Assembly: GCA_027717925.1 (NCBI GenBank)
Contig: JALLON010000034.1
Coordinates: 1-14,377, forward strand
From: Acidobacteria bacterium AH-259-G07
GTDB lineage: Bacteria > Acidobacteriota > UBA6911 > RPQK01 > JADFOI01
Reading direction: 5' to 3'
Length of the DNA stretch: 14,377 nucleotides
Numbering within the stretch: the first letter of the stretch is position 1; each line of letters begins with the position of its first letter. A model generated the notes under the pieces. That model did not search any database and was not told where the DNA came from. It worked only from the letters and a program-made list of their open reading frames with translations. Shown piece by piece: positions 1-6,854 of this stretch. The position numbers and the translations under genes were made by a program.

Positions 1-1225
1 TTACAACAAGACCCACAAGGGAAAGCTGCGTTTTTTGCTGGTGCGAGACGGAACTGGGATTCTCCAGGCGGTCGTGTTTCAGAAAAATGTCCAGCCGGAG
101 GTTTTTGAAGCCAGCGATAGGCTGACCCAGGAATCCTCTCTGATCGTTACTGGAATGATCAGACAAGATGACCGCGCTCCCGGCGGCTTCGAGATGGATG
201 TCAAGCATCTGGAAGTGGTAGAAGTCGCCGAGGGGTATCCCCTCACCCCCAAGGAGCACGGTACCGCTTTCCTGATGGAAAACCGTCACCTGTGGCTGCG
301 CTCCTCGCGTCAGCACGCCATCCTGAAGCTCCGCAGTGAGATTATCAGAGCTTGCCGGGGTTTCTTTGACGACCGCGGCTTCGTCTTGGTAGACACACCC
401 ATCATTACCCCGGCAGCCTGTGAAGGGACCAGCACCCTTTTTGAAATCGACTATTTCGACGAGAAGGCCTACCTCACACAAAGCGGTCAGCTGTACAACG
501 AAGCAGCTTGCATGGCGGTTGGGAAGACTTACTGCTTCGGCCCTACCTTCCGGGCGGAAAAATCCAAAACTCGCCGCCACTTGATGGAGTTCTGGATGGT
601 GGAGCCGGAGGTGGCCTATGCCGACCTGGACGACATCATGAAACTGGCCGAAGAGTGTGTCTCTTACATTGTTCAATGGGTTCTCGACAGAAACAAAGAG
701 GAGCTGAAAACCCTCGAACGTGATACCACCCTGCTGGAAAAGGCCCATACTCCTTTCCCGCGCATCAGCTATGACGAAGCTTTTGACATTCTCGAAAAAG
801 AGGGAACCGAAACCCCGCGTGGCTCCGATTTTGGTGGGACTGATGAAACCATCATCTCCAACCACTTCGAGCAACCGGTCATAGTCCACCGCTTCCCCCA
901 GGCGGTCAAAGCCTTCTACATGGAGCCCGATCCGCAGAATTCAGAGCTCGCACTCTGCATGGACATGCTGGCCCCGGAAGGTTATGGAGAAATCGTCGGA
1001 GGCAGCCAGCGCATCCACGATTACGATCTGCTGGTCAAACGGATCAAGGAGCACAATCTTCCCATGGAGCCTTTCCAGTGGTACCTCGACCTGCGAAAGT
1101 ATGGAAGCGTGCCCCATTCCGGTTTCGGGATGGGCATCGAGCGCTTAGTGGGCTGGATCTGCGACATCGACCACGTCCGCGAAACCATCGCCTTCCCCCG
1201 GATGCTGTACCGGATCTACCCCTAG
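1..1225 (+). CDS. asnS: Asparaginyl-tRNA synthetase, 5' end cut by window edge
   Basis: Class II aminoacyl-tRNA synthetase that charges tRNA-Asn with asparagine in the cytoplasm. The reading frame is open from base 2, so the N-terminus lies outside the window; a TTG at 35 is internal and not the start. The visible part begins in the OB-fold anticodon-binding domain (LLVRDGTGILQAVVF) and continues into the catalytic core. Motif 2 reads FGPTFRAEKSKTRRHLMEFW, followed by MVEPEVAYADL, which is typical of AsnRS rather than AspRS. GEIVGGSQRIHDYDLL and the motif 3 segment GFGMGIERLVGWICDIDHVR follow. The protein ends FPRMLYRIYP, an archaeal-like AsnRS ending (the common bacterial form ends FPRTPGRAEF). 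The TAG stop is directly followed by a heptad repeat array. An archaeal-type AspRS/AsnRS is the only serious alternative. Confidence 0.93.
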   Translation, partial: YNKTHKGKLRFLLVRDGTGILQAVVFQKNVQPEVFEASDRLTQESSLIVTGMIRQDDRAPGGFEMDVKHLEVVEVAEGYPLTPKEHGTAFLMENRHLWLRSSRQHAILKLRSEIIRACRGFFDDRGFVLVDTPIITPAACEGTSTLFEIDYFDEKAYLTQSGQLYNEAACMAVGKTYCFGPTFRAEKSKTRRHLMEFWMVEPEVAYADLDDIMKLAEECVSYIVQWVLDRNKEELKTLERDTTLLEKAHTPFPRISYDEAFDILEKEGTETPRGSDFGGTDETIISNHFEQPVIVHRFPQAVKAFYMEPDPQNSELALCMDMLAPEGYGEIVGGSQRIHDYDLLVKRIKEHNLPMEPFQWYLDLRKYGSVPHSGFGMGIERLVGWICDIDHVRETIAFPRMLYRIYP

Positions 1226-1431
1226 CAACTAACAACTGACAGCTGACAGCTGACAGAATTCAGAATCCAGAATTCAGAATCCAGAAGTCTCAACACTTGT
1301 GTCGGCCACGCTCAGTAGATTGACTGGAAGCAGACAGGGCTGGAGCCTCGAGTTTTCGTTGTTTGCACGATTATTCCCGAAGACTTCTGGATTCTGAATT
1401 CTGGATTCTGAATTCTGTTTGTTGTCAGCTT
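1226..1431 (+). repeat. Heptad-armed inverted-repeat element, copy A
   Basis: This fills the asnS-folD gap. Nine 7-bp units run in exact register from 1226, the base after the asnS stop: CAACTAA, CAACTGA, CAGCTGA twice, then CAGAATT, CAGAATC, CAGAATT, CAGAATC and CAGAAGT, ending at 1288. A 94-nt core (1289-1382) follows. Then five units, 1383-1417, are the exact reverse complement of 1254-1288, giving 35-bp perfect inverted arms. The outer 3' part (TTTGTTG, TCAGCTT) mirrors the outer 5' CAnCTGA units imperfectly. Transcribed, it would form a long stem closed over the core. No ORF is evident in it. The remaining 35 bp up to folD hold no clear ribosome binding site. Confidence 0.93.
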
Positions 1432-1466
1432 TAAGCGCTCCGCTTTTCTGTTAACATCGGTTTGCG

Positions 1467-2441
1467 ATGCAAACGCGGATCTTGGATGGCAAGAGGGTGG
1501 CTGAGGAGATCAAGGCGGAAGTTTCCGAAGAGCTCCAGAAGCTCCACCGACAAAACCTGGTGCCCGGTCTGGCCGCGGTCCTGGTAGGTGAAAACCCTGC
1601 TTCTCGAGTCTATGTGGGCAGCAAGACCCACACCTGCAAGAAACTGGGAATGCATTCCGAGACCATTGAGCTTCCAAGCGAAACCACCACGGACAAACTG
1701 CTGGAGGTCATTGATCGGCTCAACCGAGCGGATGAGATCGACGGGATTCTCGTCCAACTCCCCTTGCCTGATCACATCAAGGAGGAAATCATCCTGTCGG
1801 CTGTCCATCCCGATAAAGATGTAGACGGTTTCCATCCGGAGAATGTGGGCAAGCTTTGCTCGGGAAAAGTCGGCCTCGCTCCCTGTACTCCTCTGGGGAT
1901 CATGTATTTGCTGAAGAAGGAGGAGATCACCATCAAGGGTGCAGAAGCCGTCGTTGTTGGGCGCAGCAACATCGTGGGCAAACCAATGGCGCTTTTGCTT
2001 CTTCACCAGCATGCAACCGTCACCCTCTGCCACTCGCGAACTCGCGACTTGGCTGCCGTATGTCGCCGAGCAGATATCCTGGTGGCCGCCGTGGGAAGAC
2101 CTGCTTTACTGACCCGAGACTATCTAAAACAGGGAGTCGTCGTCATCGATGTGGGGCAAAACCGAATCGAAACTCCAGAGGAAGGCATCCATCTATTTGG
2201 AGAGGACTCGGAAAGGATCACCAAGATCAAAGAGAAAGGTTACACTCTCGTGGGCGATGTCCATCCTCGGGATCCAATTGGGGTTGCAGCCGCCGTGACT
2301 CCCGTGCCTGGTGGGGTTGGTCCTCTGACCATTGCCCAACTCATGAGAAATACGGTCACGGCATGCTGCATGCGCCGCGGGTTGAAAGTTCCAGGTTCCA
2401 GGTTTCAGGTTTCAGGTTATAGGTTGAAGGTTGGAGGTTGA
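1467..2441 (+). CDS. folD: Bifunctional methylenetetrahydrofolate dehydrogenase/cyclohydrolase
   Basis: Cytoplasmic one-carbon enzyme that oxidises 5,10-methylene-THF with NADP and hydrolyses the methenyl product to 10-formyl-THF, supplying purine and fMet synthesis. The N-terminal catalytic half shows the Y49-x3-K53 pair in SRVYVGSK and DGILVQLPLP. The Rossmann half shows VVVGRSNIVGKPMALLL, and the C-terminal signature is PVPGGVGPLTIAQLMRNT. At 324 residues it is longer than the usual 285-300. The last 20 or so residues, after ACCMRRG, are translated from a 7-bp tandem repeat (2381-2450) that also supplies the TGA stop, so the native C-terminus probably ended near residue 304. The ATG at 1467 gives the canonical N-terminus, but no good Shine-Dalgarno precedes it. 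Confidence 0.95.
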   Translation: MQTRILDGKRVAEEIKAEVSEELQKLHRQNLVPGLAAVLVGENPASRVYVGSKTHTCKKLGMHSETIELPSETTTDKLLEVIDRLNRADEIDGILVQLPLPDHIKEEIILSAVHPDKDVDGFHPENVGKLCSGKVGLAPCTPLGIMYLLKKEEITIKGAEAVVVGRSNIVGKPMALLLLHQHATVTLCHSRTRDLAAVCRRADILVAAVGRPALLTRDYLKQGVVVIDVGQNRIETPEEGIHLFGEDSERITKIKEKGYTLVGDVHPRDPIGVAAAVTPVPGGVGPLTIAQLMRNTVTACCMRRGLKVPGSRFQVSGYRLKVGG

Positions 2442-2500
2442 AGGTTGAGAAATGAAGTAACCTTCAACTTTCCAACTCTTCAACTTTCCAACCTGAAACT
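2381..2500 (+). repeat. GTTnnAG heptad array with inverted partner at the folD 3' end
   Basis: From 2381 the sequence moves in 7-bp steps: GTTGAAA, GTTCCAG twice, GTTTCAG twice, GTTATAG, GTTGAAG, GTTGGAG, GTTGAAG, GTTGAGA (to 2450). After a short spacer, 2459-2500 carries reverse-complement units (CTTCAAC, TTTCCAA, CTGAAAC) in a mixed 7/8-bp register. Bases 2430-2446 can pair with 2459-2476 with a single extra base. The folD stop codon (2439-2441) lies inside the direct array. The unit differs from that of the four-copy element, but the architecture (heptads, inverted arms, at a gene end) is the same. Confidence 0.85.
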
Positions 2501-2521
2501 TGTAATCTGGAGCCTTAAAAT
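2493..2521 (+). promoter_or_regulatory. Putative promoter of the YVTN gene
   Basis: CTGAAA (2493-2498) and TAAAAT (2516-2521) are separated by 17 bp. The -35 half lies in the last unit of the folD-end repeat. Transcription would start close to 2528, giving a very short leader before ATG 2537. Seen by eye only. Confidence 0.35.
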
Positions 2522-2536
2522 CTAGACTTGATCATC

Positions 2537-3505
2537 ATGACAAGGAGTTCTCAAGTTAAAAGAACAGCATTTCTTATACTAGTGGTGCTGGCTGGCGTGT
2601 CAGCGATGCGGGTTTCTCAAGTCCGCAAACTAAAGGTGGGTAAGGCCCCCACTTATGCTGCCATTAGCCCGGACGGCCGTCACCTCTTTGTGACCAACTT
2701 CGCGTCCGATGAGATCTATGTGATCGATATCAAGGTCAACCGCAACAAGGCACGCTTTTATGCCGGGCACGAACCGGTCGGTATCGCCGTCACTCCGGCC
2801 GGGGATAAGATCCTCGTCACTAATCTTGGGAACGGACTGGTCAAGGTGATCGACGCGGAGACCTACGAGATTCTGGACGACATCAAAGTGGGAGGTATGC
2901 CCAGCAACATCGCCATCTCTCCCAAAGGGTTTCAGGCGTTTGTCACTAACTATGGAAGAGGCAAGATCGGTCGGATCGACTTCATCGATACGGCCACTCA
3001 CCGAATACTTGGAGAAGTGGAAGTCGGTGTCCGACCGCTGGCAGCGGTCGTCTCTCCGCTCGGTGATCGTCTTTTTGTGGTGTGTGGGGGCTCCAATGAT
3101 CTTTACGTCATCGACACGGCCAGCCGTGACCTGGTTCAGCAACTGCCAGTGGGACTCGCCCCCGACGGGGTGGCCATTTCTCGGGACGGAAATACTTTGT
3201 ATGTCTCCAACAGCGGAACAGATGATATTTCTGTGGTGGATTTGATCGACCTCACGGAAGTCCGGCGTGTTCGCGTCGGTTCCAAGCCTTTTTCAATCGC
3301 AGTGGGCTCAAATGGGTCCATCTTTGTGGTGGAAACGGGAGATAACCGGCTCTCTGTTTTCTCGCCGAGCTTTGAAAAGATTACCAGCGTCGCGGTGGGG
3401 AAGAAGCCCATCGACATTGACCTCTCACCCGATAACCGCTTTGCGTACGTGACGGCGGAGCGCGAAAACCGCGTGTTCGTTTACCAGCTGACAGCTGACA
3501 ACTGA
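2537..3505 (+). CDS. Secreted seven-bladed YVTN beta-propeller protein
   Basis: Predicted exported or lipid-free periplasmic propeller of unknown ligand. An N-terminal basic stretch (MTRSSQVKR) followed by TAFLILVVLAGVSA looks like a signal peptide. Seven repeats follow, each with a VGxxPxxIAxSPDG-type turn and a xxxVTNxxxxxIxVID-type strand pair. Recognisable blades start near KLKVGKAP, FYAGHEP, DIKVGGMP, VEVGVRP, LPVGLAP, VRVGSKP and VAVGKKP, enough for one closed propeller. No catalytic domain is fused. ATG 2537 is preferred; an in-frame TTG lies at 2528, and neither has a clear Shine-Dalgarno. The last six residues (QLTADN) and the TGA stop are encoded by the first three heptads of repeat copy B. 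Such proteins are often cell-surface or binding proteins; a specific role cannot be assigned. Confidence 0.85.
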   Translation: MTRSSQVKRTAFLILVVLAGVSAMRVSQVRKLKVGKAPTYAAISPDGRHLFVTNFASDEIYVIDIKVNRNKARFYAGHEPVGIAVTPAGDKILVTNLGNGLVKVIDAETYEILDDIKVGGMPSNIAISPKGFQAFVTNYGRGKIGRIDFIDTATHRILGEVEVGVRPLAAVVSPLGDRLFVVCGGSNDLYVIDTASRDLVQQLPVGLAPDGVAISRDGNTLYVSNSGTDDISVVDLIDLTEVRRVRVGSKPFSIAVGSNGSIFVVETGDNRLSVFSPSFEKITSVAVGKKPIDIDLSPDNRFAYVTAERENRVFVYQLTADN

Positions 3506-3711
3506 CAGAATTCAGAATCCAGAAGTCAGAATCCAGAAGTCAGAATTCAGAATTCAGAAGACTCAACACTTGTGTCGGCCACGCTCAGTAGATTGACTGG
3601 AAGCAGGCAGGGCTGGAGCCTCGAGTTTTCGTTGTTTCCACGATTATTCCCGAAGACTTCTGGATTCTGAATTCTGAATTCTGGATTCTGAATTCTGTTT
3701 GTTGTCAGCTG
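3485..3711 (+). repeat. Heptad-armed inverted-repeat element, copy B
   Basis: Convergent gap between the YVTN gene and the epimerase gene. The 5' arm has three outer heptads (CAGCTGA, CAGCTGA, CAACTGA; 3485-3505) and eight CAGAAnn-type heptads (3506-3561). The 94-nt core spans 3562-3655. The 3' arm has six inverse heptads (3656-3697), then TTTGTTG and TCAGCTG (3698-3711). The core differs from copy A at two positions by eye. The stop codons of both flanking genes lie inside the outer heptads: TGA at 3503-3505 on plus, and TCA at 3705-3707 read as TGA on minus. Confidence 0.93.
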
Positions 3712-4658
3712 TCAGCGTTTCGCAGGTACCACTCAACGAACCGCGGCACGCCTTCCTCTATCGGTGTGGCAGGAGAATAGCCCAGCTTCTCCTTGGCCCA
3801 GGAGATATCAGCGCAGGTGATAGGGACGTCGCCGGGTTGGGCAGGCATCAAGCGGACCCTGGCTTTCTTCTTGAGAGCTTCCTCGATCAACTTAATCAAG
3901 TCCAGCAGCACAGTCGTCCTGCAATTTCCCAGGTTGAAGATCTCGAAACCAGCAGGCTTGTCAAACGCACACAGAATCCCCTGCAAGATGTCCTCTATAT
4001 AGGTATAGTCCCGCTGGGATTTCCCGTGGTGATACACCTCGATTTCTTCTCCTCGGTCAATGCGGCGGGTAAACTTGTGGATCGCCATCTCAGGTCGCTG
4101 GTGCGGTCCGTAAACCGTGAAAAGACGCAAACAGGTGATGGGGATTCCACAGTTCTGATGATAGACAAAACAAAGAAGCTCCCCGGCCCGCTTAGTGGCA
4201 GCGTATGGCGAAATGGGCCGTTCGATTGGATCATTCTCACAGAAAGGGACCTTGTTGTTTATCCCATACACCGATGAAGAGCTCCCAAAAATGAAGTTCC
4301 CCACACCATATTCTTTGGCCAGCTCCAGCAAATGGGTGGTCCCGGTCACATTGACTTTGGAGTAAAGTGCCGGGTTTTGAAGCGAGGGACGCACTCCCGC
4401 GTAGGCAGCCAGGTGGATGATGGCCTCGGGTTCGTGCCTTTGAAAAATCTCCTGCAAAGCCCGCTGGTTCAGCAGATCCTCCTGGTAAAGTTTGAATTCT
4501 CCTTTCTGTTTGATCCTCTCTACATTCCGCAGCTTGATTTTGGGATCGTAAAAATCATTGAAGTTATCCACCATAATCAGGGTCTCTTCGCGCTCAAGAA
4601 GTCGCTGGGCGAGATGAGATCCGATAAAGCCCGCACCCCCGGTGAGCAATATCCTCAT
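3705..4658 (-). CDS. NAD-dependent epimerase, UDP-glucuronate 4-epimerase-like
   Basis: Extended short-chain dehydrogenase acting on a nucleotide sugar, probably interconverting UDP-glucuronate and UDP-galacturonate for cell-surface glycans. The N-terminal NAD motif is TGGAGFIGSH (G7, G10, G13). NDFYDPKIKLRNV follows, as in UDP-glucuronate epimerases. SSSSVYG and Y152-x3-K156 (SPYAATKRAGE) supply the catalytic Ser/Tyr/Lys set. RLFTVYGPHQRPEMA and MPAQPGDVPITCADISWAK are typical of the UDP-glucuronate 4-epimerase branch. The 317-residue length is normal, though slightly short. The start ATG overlaps the stop of the upstream membrane-protein gene by ATGA, so the two are translationally coupled. 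The C-terminal ADS and the stop come from repeat copy B. GalE-type UDP-glucose epimerase or a 4,6-dehydratase is less likely. Confidence 0.85.
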   Translation of the reverse strand: MRILLTGGAGFIGSHLAQRLLEREETLIMVDNFNDFYDPKIKLRNVERIKQKGEFKLYQEDLLNQRALQEIFQRHEPEAIIHLAAYAGVRPSLQNPALYSKVNVTGTTHLLELAKEYGVGNFIFGSSSSVYGINNKVPFCENDPIERPISPYAATKRAGELLCFVYHQNCGIPITCLRLFTVYGPHQRPEMAIHKFTRRIDRGEEIEVYHHGKSQRDYTYIEDILQGILCAFDKPAGFEIFNLGNCRTTVLLDLIKLIEEALKKKARVRLMPAQPGDVPITCADISWAKEKLGYSPATPIEEGVPRFVEWYLRNADS

Positions 4659-5635
4659 GAGGACTCAGCCTCAGCCAGGATCTCGTCCAGATGTTCCTCC
4701 TTTTTATAGAGGGAGTAGATGATGCCTCCGGGGATGGCAGTCAGGATATAAACCAAGCGAGCCAGCACTCCCAGACTCACCGCCATCTCTGCAGGAAGCC
4801 CAATCTGCGAAAAGAGCAGATAGTAGAGGCTCTCTTGCAAGCCGATGCCCGCGATGGTCACAGGAACCATGATGCTGAGGTTAATTAGCGGAACAAAGAT
4901 CAGAAAGATCCGAAAGGGAGCCTGAATTTCAATCGCCTGCGCTGCAATCCAAGTGATTGTAATGGCGAAAAACTGGATGACCAGTGATAGGAGAAGGGCC
5001 GCGACAATGGTACGCTTGTTGTTACGGAGCGTGTTCAGTCCCTGGTAGACTAGCTCCATCTTGGCTTCCCATTGCTCCAGTTTTCTTTTTCTCAGAAAAG
5101 AGCTGATCCTCTGATGTGTCCAGGAATGAAACAGGACCACATTCCCCAGGGCATACAGAGCAATCACAAGCAAAAAAACACTAAACAGAGGCACGCCTTC
5201 AACCACAATGTTGCGAGTGGCAGCAAAGAAGGTCCCAATCGCCAACAGCGCGCACATGCCGGCACTTCGTTCCAAAAGGGTTGTGGTAAGGGTGGTCGAC
5301 ATCCCACGGTTTTTCCGCTTTGACAGGTAATAGGCGCGGAAAAAGTCCCCGCCGATTCCTGAGGGGAGAAACAGATTGAAGAAATATCCGATGAAGGTGA
5401 TTTTGGTCAGCGGTACGAATTCGATGGAGATGTCGAAGTTGCGCAGAACCATCCTCCACCGCAGCACTAGCAGAAAAACCCCAACAATGTGTACCAGGGT
5501 CGCCAGCAGGACAAAGAACAGGTTTGCCGAGGAAAGAATCTGGACAAACCTTCCCAAGTCCATTTGATAACCGAGAAATGAAAGCAAGGCGACAGTAATA
5601 GTGGCTTTGATGAGAATCTTTGCTCGGTAGGACAT
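4655..5635 (-). CDS. Lysylphosphatidylglycerol synthase TM-region (YbhN/UPF0104-like) membrane protein
   Basis: Polytopic inner-membrane protein of about 326 residues with roughly seven or eight hydrophobic segments, matching the flippase-like part of LPG synthases without the aminoacyl-transferase domain. Family signatures are NLFLPSGIGGDFFRAYYLSK in the N-terminal half and VPVTIAGIGLQESLYYLLF in the C-terminal half. The cytoplasmic tail is acidic (KKEEHLDEILAEAESS). Its stop overlaps the epimerase start, so both are made from one transcript, which suggests a role in exporting or placing a lipid or glycan made with the epimerase product. That role is inference; family members are poorly characterised. 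ATG 5635 has no strong Shine-Dalgarno. The upstream region is a divergent gap with trpA that contains a perfect 62-bp hairpin. Confidence 0.8.
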   Translation of the reverse strand: MSYRAKILIKATITVALLSFLGYQMDLGRFVQILSSANLFFVLLATLVHIVGVFLLVLRWRMVLRNFDISIEFVPLTKITFIGYFFNLFLPSGIGGDFFRAYYLSKRKNRGMSTTLTTTLLERSAGMCALLAIGTFFAATRNIVVEGVPLFSVFLLVIALYALGNVVLFHSWTHQRISSFLRKRKLEQWEAKMELVYQGLNTLRNNKRTIVAALLLSLVIQFFAITITWIAAQAIEIQAPFRIFLIFVPLINLSIMVPVTIAGIGLQESLYYLLFSQIGLPAEMAVSLGVLARLVYILTAIPGGIIYSLYKKEEHLDEILAEAESS

Positions 5636-5678
5636 GAGTTTGGGCGGCGCATTAATAGGTGAAGGGGTGAAGGGGTTG

Positions 5679-5740
5679 GGGGTCAGACCTTGAGTTTTTC
5701 GTTTTTGGGTCCAAAAACGAAAAACTCAAGGTCTGACCCC
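5679..5740. repeat. Perfect hairpin element, 30-bp arms and 2-nt loop
   Basis: Bases 5679-5708 (starting GGGGTCAGACC) are the exact reverse complement of 5711-5740 (ending GGTCTGACCCC), with only GT between. The centre is T/A-rich, the ends are G4/C4. It sits in the divergent gap between the membrane-protein gene and trpA. It is not followed by a T-run, so a plain terminator is unlikely. It has the look of a REP-type or IS200/Y1-transposase-associated palindrome (inference). Confidence 0.9.
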
Positions 5741-5786
5741 TTTCCTCTGCGGGCTATCGTCAATCTTTCCGGCCGTGGAGACAAGG

Positions 5787-6560
5787 ATGTCGAGATTATC
5801 AGAGATCTTCGCCAAAAATAAGAAATGTTTCATTCCTTTTGTCACGGCCGGGCATCCCGACTTGGCAATGAGCCGAGAGATTATCCTGAACCTGGCAGCG
5901 GCCGGCTCCCATATGGTAGAAATCGGGATTCCTTTTTCCGACCCCATTGCAGACGGCCCCATTATCCAAAAGTCATCATTTGAGGCTCTGAAGCACGGCT
6001 ATTCTTTTTCCGACTACATTGACCTGGTTCGCCAGCTGCGGGCCAAGACTGACCTGGGATTGATCTTCATGACCTACATCAATCCCGTTTTGAAATATGG
6101 ATTGAAGCAGCTGGATCGAGAAGGCTCTGAGGCGGGTCTGGATGGAGTCCTCATCTCCGATCTTACACCGGAGGAGTACTCCCGTATGGAGCCCTTGCAA
6201 GCATTGGACACGATCTTTTTGGCGGCTCCAACGTCCTCGGATGAGCGTCTGCAAAGGATCGGCGAAGCGAGTCGCGGGTTTGTGTATTTGATAGCGCGCA
6301 CTGGGGTGACCGGGACTCAATCGGATGTGGAACATTTGGTCCCTGAGACAGTGGCGCGTCTTCGCCGCTATACCCGGCTTCCGATTGCGGTGGGTTTCGG
6401 CATTACTTCTTCGAAAGATGTCCGGAAAGTCTGGCAGTATGCCGACGGTGCCGTGGTCGGTTCCGCCATTGTGCGCTTTATTGAGGAACATCAATCGACG
6501 GCTGATCTGGCGCGAAAGGTTGGGGAATATGTCAGAAAGGACTTGATTTCGAAGGCCTGA
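5787..6560 (+). CDS. trpA: Tryptophan synthase alpha chain
   Basis: Cytoplasmic TIM-barrel subunit that cleaves indole-3-glycerol phosphate to indole and glyceraldehyde 3-phosphate, passing indole to TrpB. The catalytic pair is visible: E45 in MVEIGIPFSDP and D56 in IADGP. FMTYINP, VYLIARTGVTG and VGFGITS (phosphate-binding side) follow in order, and AVVGSAIVRFIEE is near the end. The length of 257 residues is slightly below the usual 262-268. The ATG at 5787 is chosen because GGAG lies 6 nt upstream (5777-5780); an in-frame GTG at 5775 would place that site inside the gene. trpB is not adjacent downstream. The position upstream of chorismate mutase and DAHP synthase groups it with aromatic amino-acid genes, although a terminator separates them. 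Confidence 0.96.
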   Translation: MSRLSEIFAKNKKCFIPFVTAGHPDLAMSREIILNLAAAGSHMVEIGIPFSDPIADGPIIQKSSFEALKHGYSFSDYIDLVRQLRAKTDLGLIFMTYINPVLKYGLKQLDREGSEAGLDGVLISDLTPEEYSRMEPLQALDTIFLAAPTSSDERLQRIGEASRGFVYLIARTGVTGTQSDVEHLVPETVARLRRYTRLPIAVGFGITSSKDVRKVWQYADGAVVGSAIVRFIEEHQSTADLARKVGEYVRKDLISKA

Positions 6561-6587
6561 TTGGCTAGTTTAGGAGTGCTGATGAGT

Positions 6588-6664
6588 CTTGCTCGCAATT
6601 TTTACTTTTTTTACTGGTGGCACAAGAAGAAAAACTGCCCACCGGTGTAAGTAAAAATCGCAAG
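6588..6664 (+). other. Long imperfect hairpin downstream of trpA
   Basis: AATTTTTACTT (6597-6607) pairs with the 3' side of 6649-6664 (AAGTAAAAATCGCAAG), and CTTGC (6588-6592) extends it across a small bulge. An inner stem pairs ACTGGTGG (6613-6620) with CCACCGGT (6639-6646) with one G-U. No T-run follows it directly; an intrinsic terminator comes 13 nt later. It could be a 3'-UTR structure, a decayed repeat or a small RNA; nothing here decides. Confidence 0.55.
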
Positions 6665-6677
6665 TTAGATTGACAAG

Positions 6678-6714
6678 GGCCGTGGGCAGGAAAGGCTGCT
6701 CACGGCCTTTTTTT
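6678..6714 (+). terminator. Intrinsic terminator after trpA
   Basis: A 12-bp stem, GGCCGTGGGCAG (6678-6689) with CTGCTCACGGCC (6696-6707), contains one G-U pair. The loop is GAAAGG and seven T follow (6708-6714). It lies 117 nt after the trpA stop and 140 nt before chorismate mutase, so it could end the trp transcript or act as an attenuator for the downstream aromatic genes. Confidence 0.85.
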
Positions 6715-6752
6715 GATGCGGGATTATATTGCTGCGAGCGGATTTACGCAGG

Positions 6753-6835
6753 GGTAGGGGCGAGCCGGCGGCTCGCCCGAACCGAACACCTGGCCAGACA
6801 GTACGGTTCGGGCGGGCCACCGGCCCGCCCCTACC
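6753..6835. repeat. REP/BIME-like palindromic repeat with nested hairpins
   Basis: The 32-nt arms 6753-6784 and 6804-6835 are inverted copies with three differences. Each arm is itself a hairpin: GGCGAGCCG/CGGCTCGCC on the left, GGCGGGCC/GGCCCGCC on the right. The A-T pair of the left hairpin is replaced by G-C in the right, so base pairing is kept. The outer ends read GGTAGGGGCG and CGCCCCTACC. It lies between the terminator and the chorismate mutase start. Similar GTAGGGGCG palindromes are, from memory, common in environmental bacterial genomes. Confidence 0.85.
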
Positions 6836-6854
6836 GGCGCGGTCGTGGATTGCA

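Noticed and set aside
1289..1382. Small protein encoded in the repeat core
   Set aside because: No conserved open frame with a start and ribosome binding site was found, and copy C has a 2-nt insertion that would shift any frame.
1226..1431. Integron attC sites, because the elements begin right after stop codons
   Set aside because: The neighbours are housekeeping genes in mixed orientations, the arms are heptad arrays instead of paired R/L boxes, and there is no integrase or cassette series.
3699..4277. Plus-strand open frame overlapping the epimerase
   Set aside because: It is antisense to a well-supported enzyme and its translation has no recognisable domain.
6610..6650. T-box riboswitch upstream of the aromatic genes (GGTGGCAC resembles part of a T-box)
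   Set aside because: The conserved T-box segment is incomplete, no specifier stem is evident, and the hairpin involved has no T-run; the true terminator is a separate downstream stem.
6729..6854. Longer N-terminus for chorismate mutase starting at a TTG near 6729
   Set aside because: The extension would translate the REP palindrome, while ATG 6855 begins exactly at the family N-terminus.
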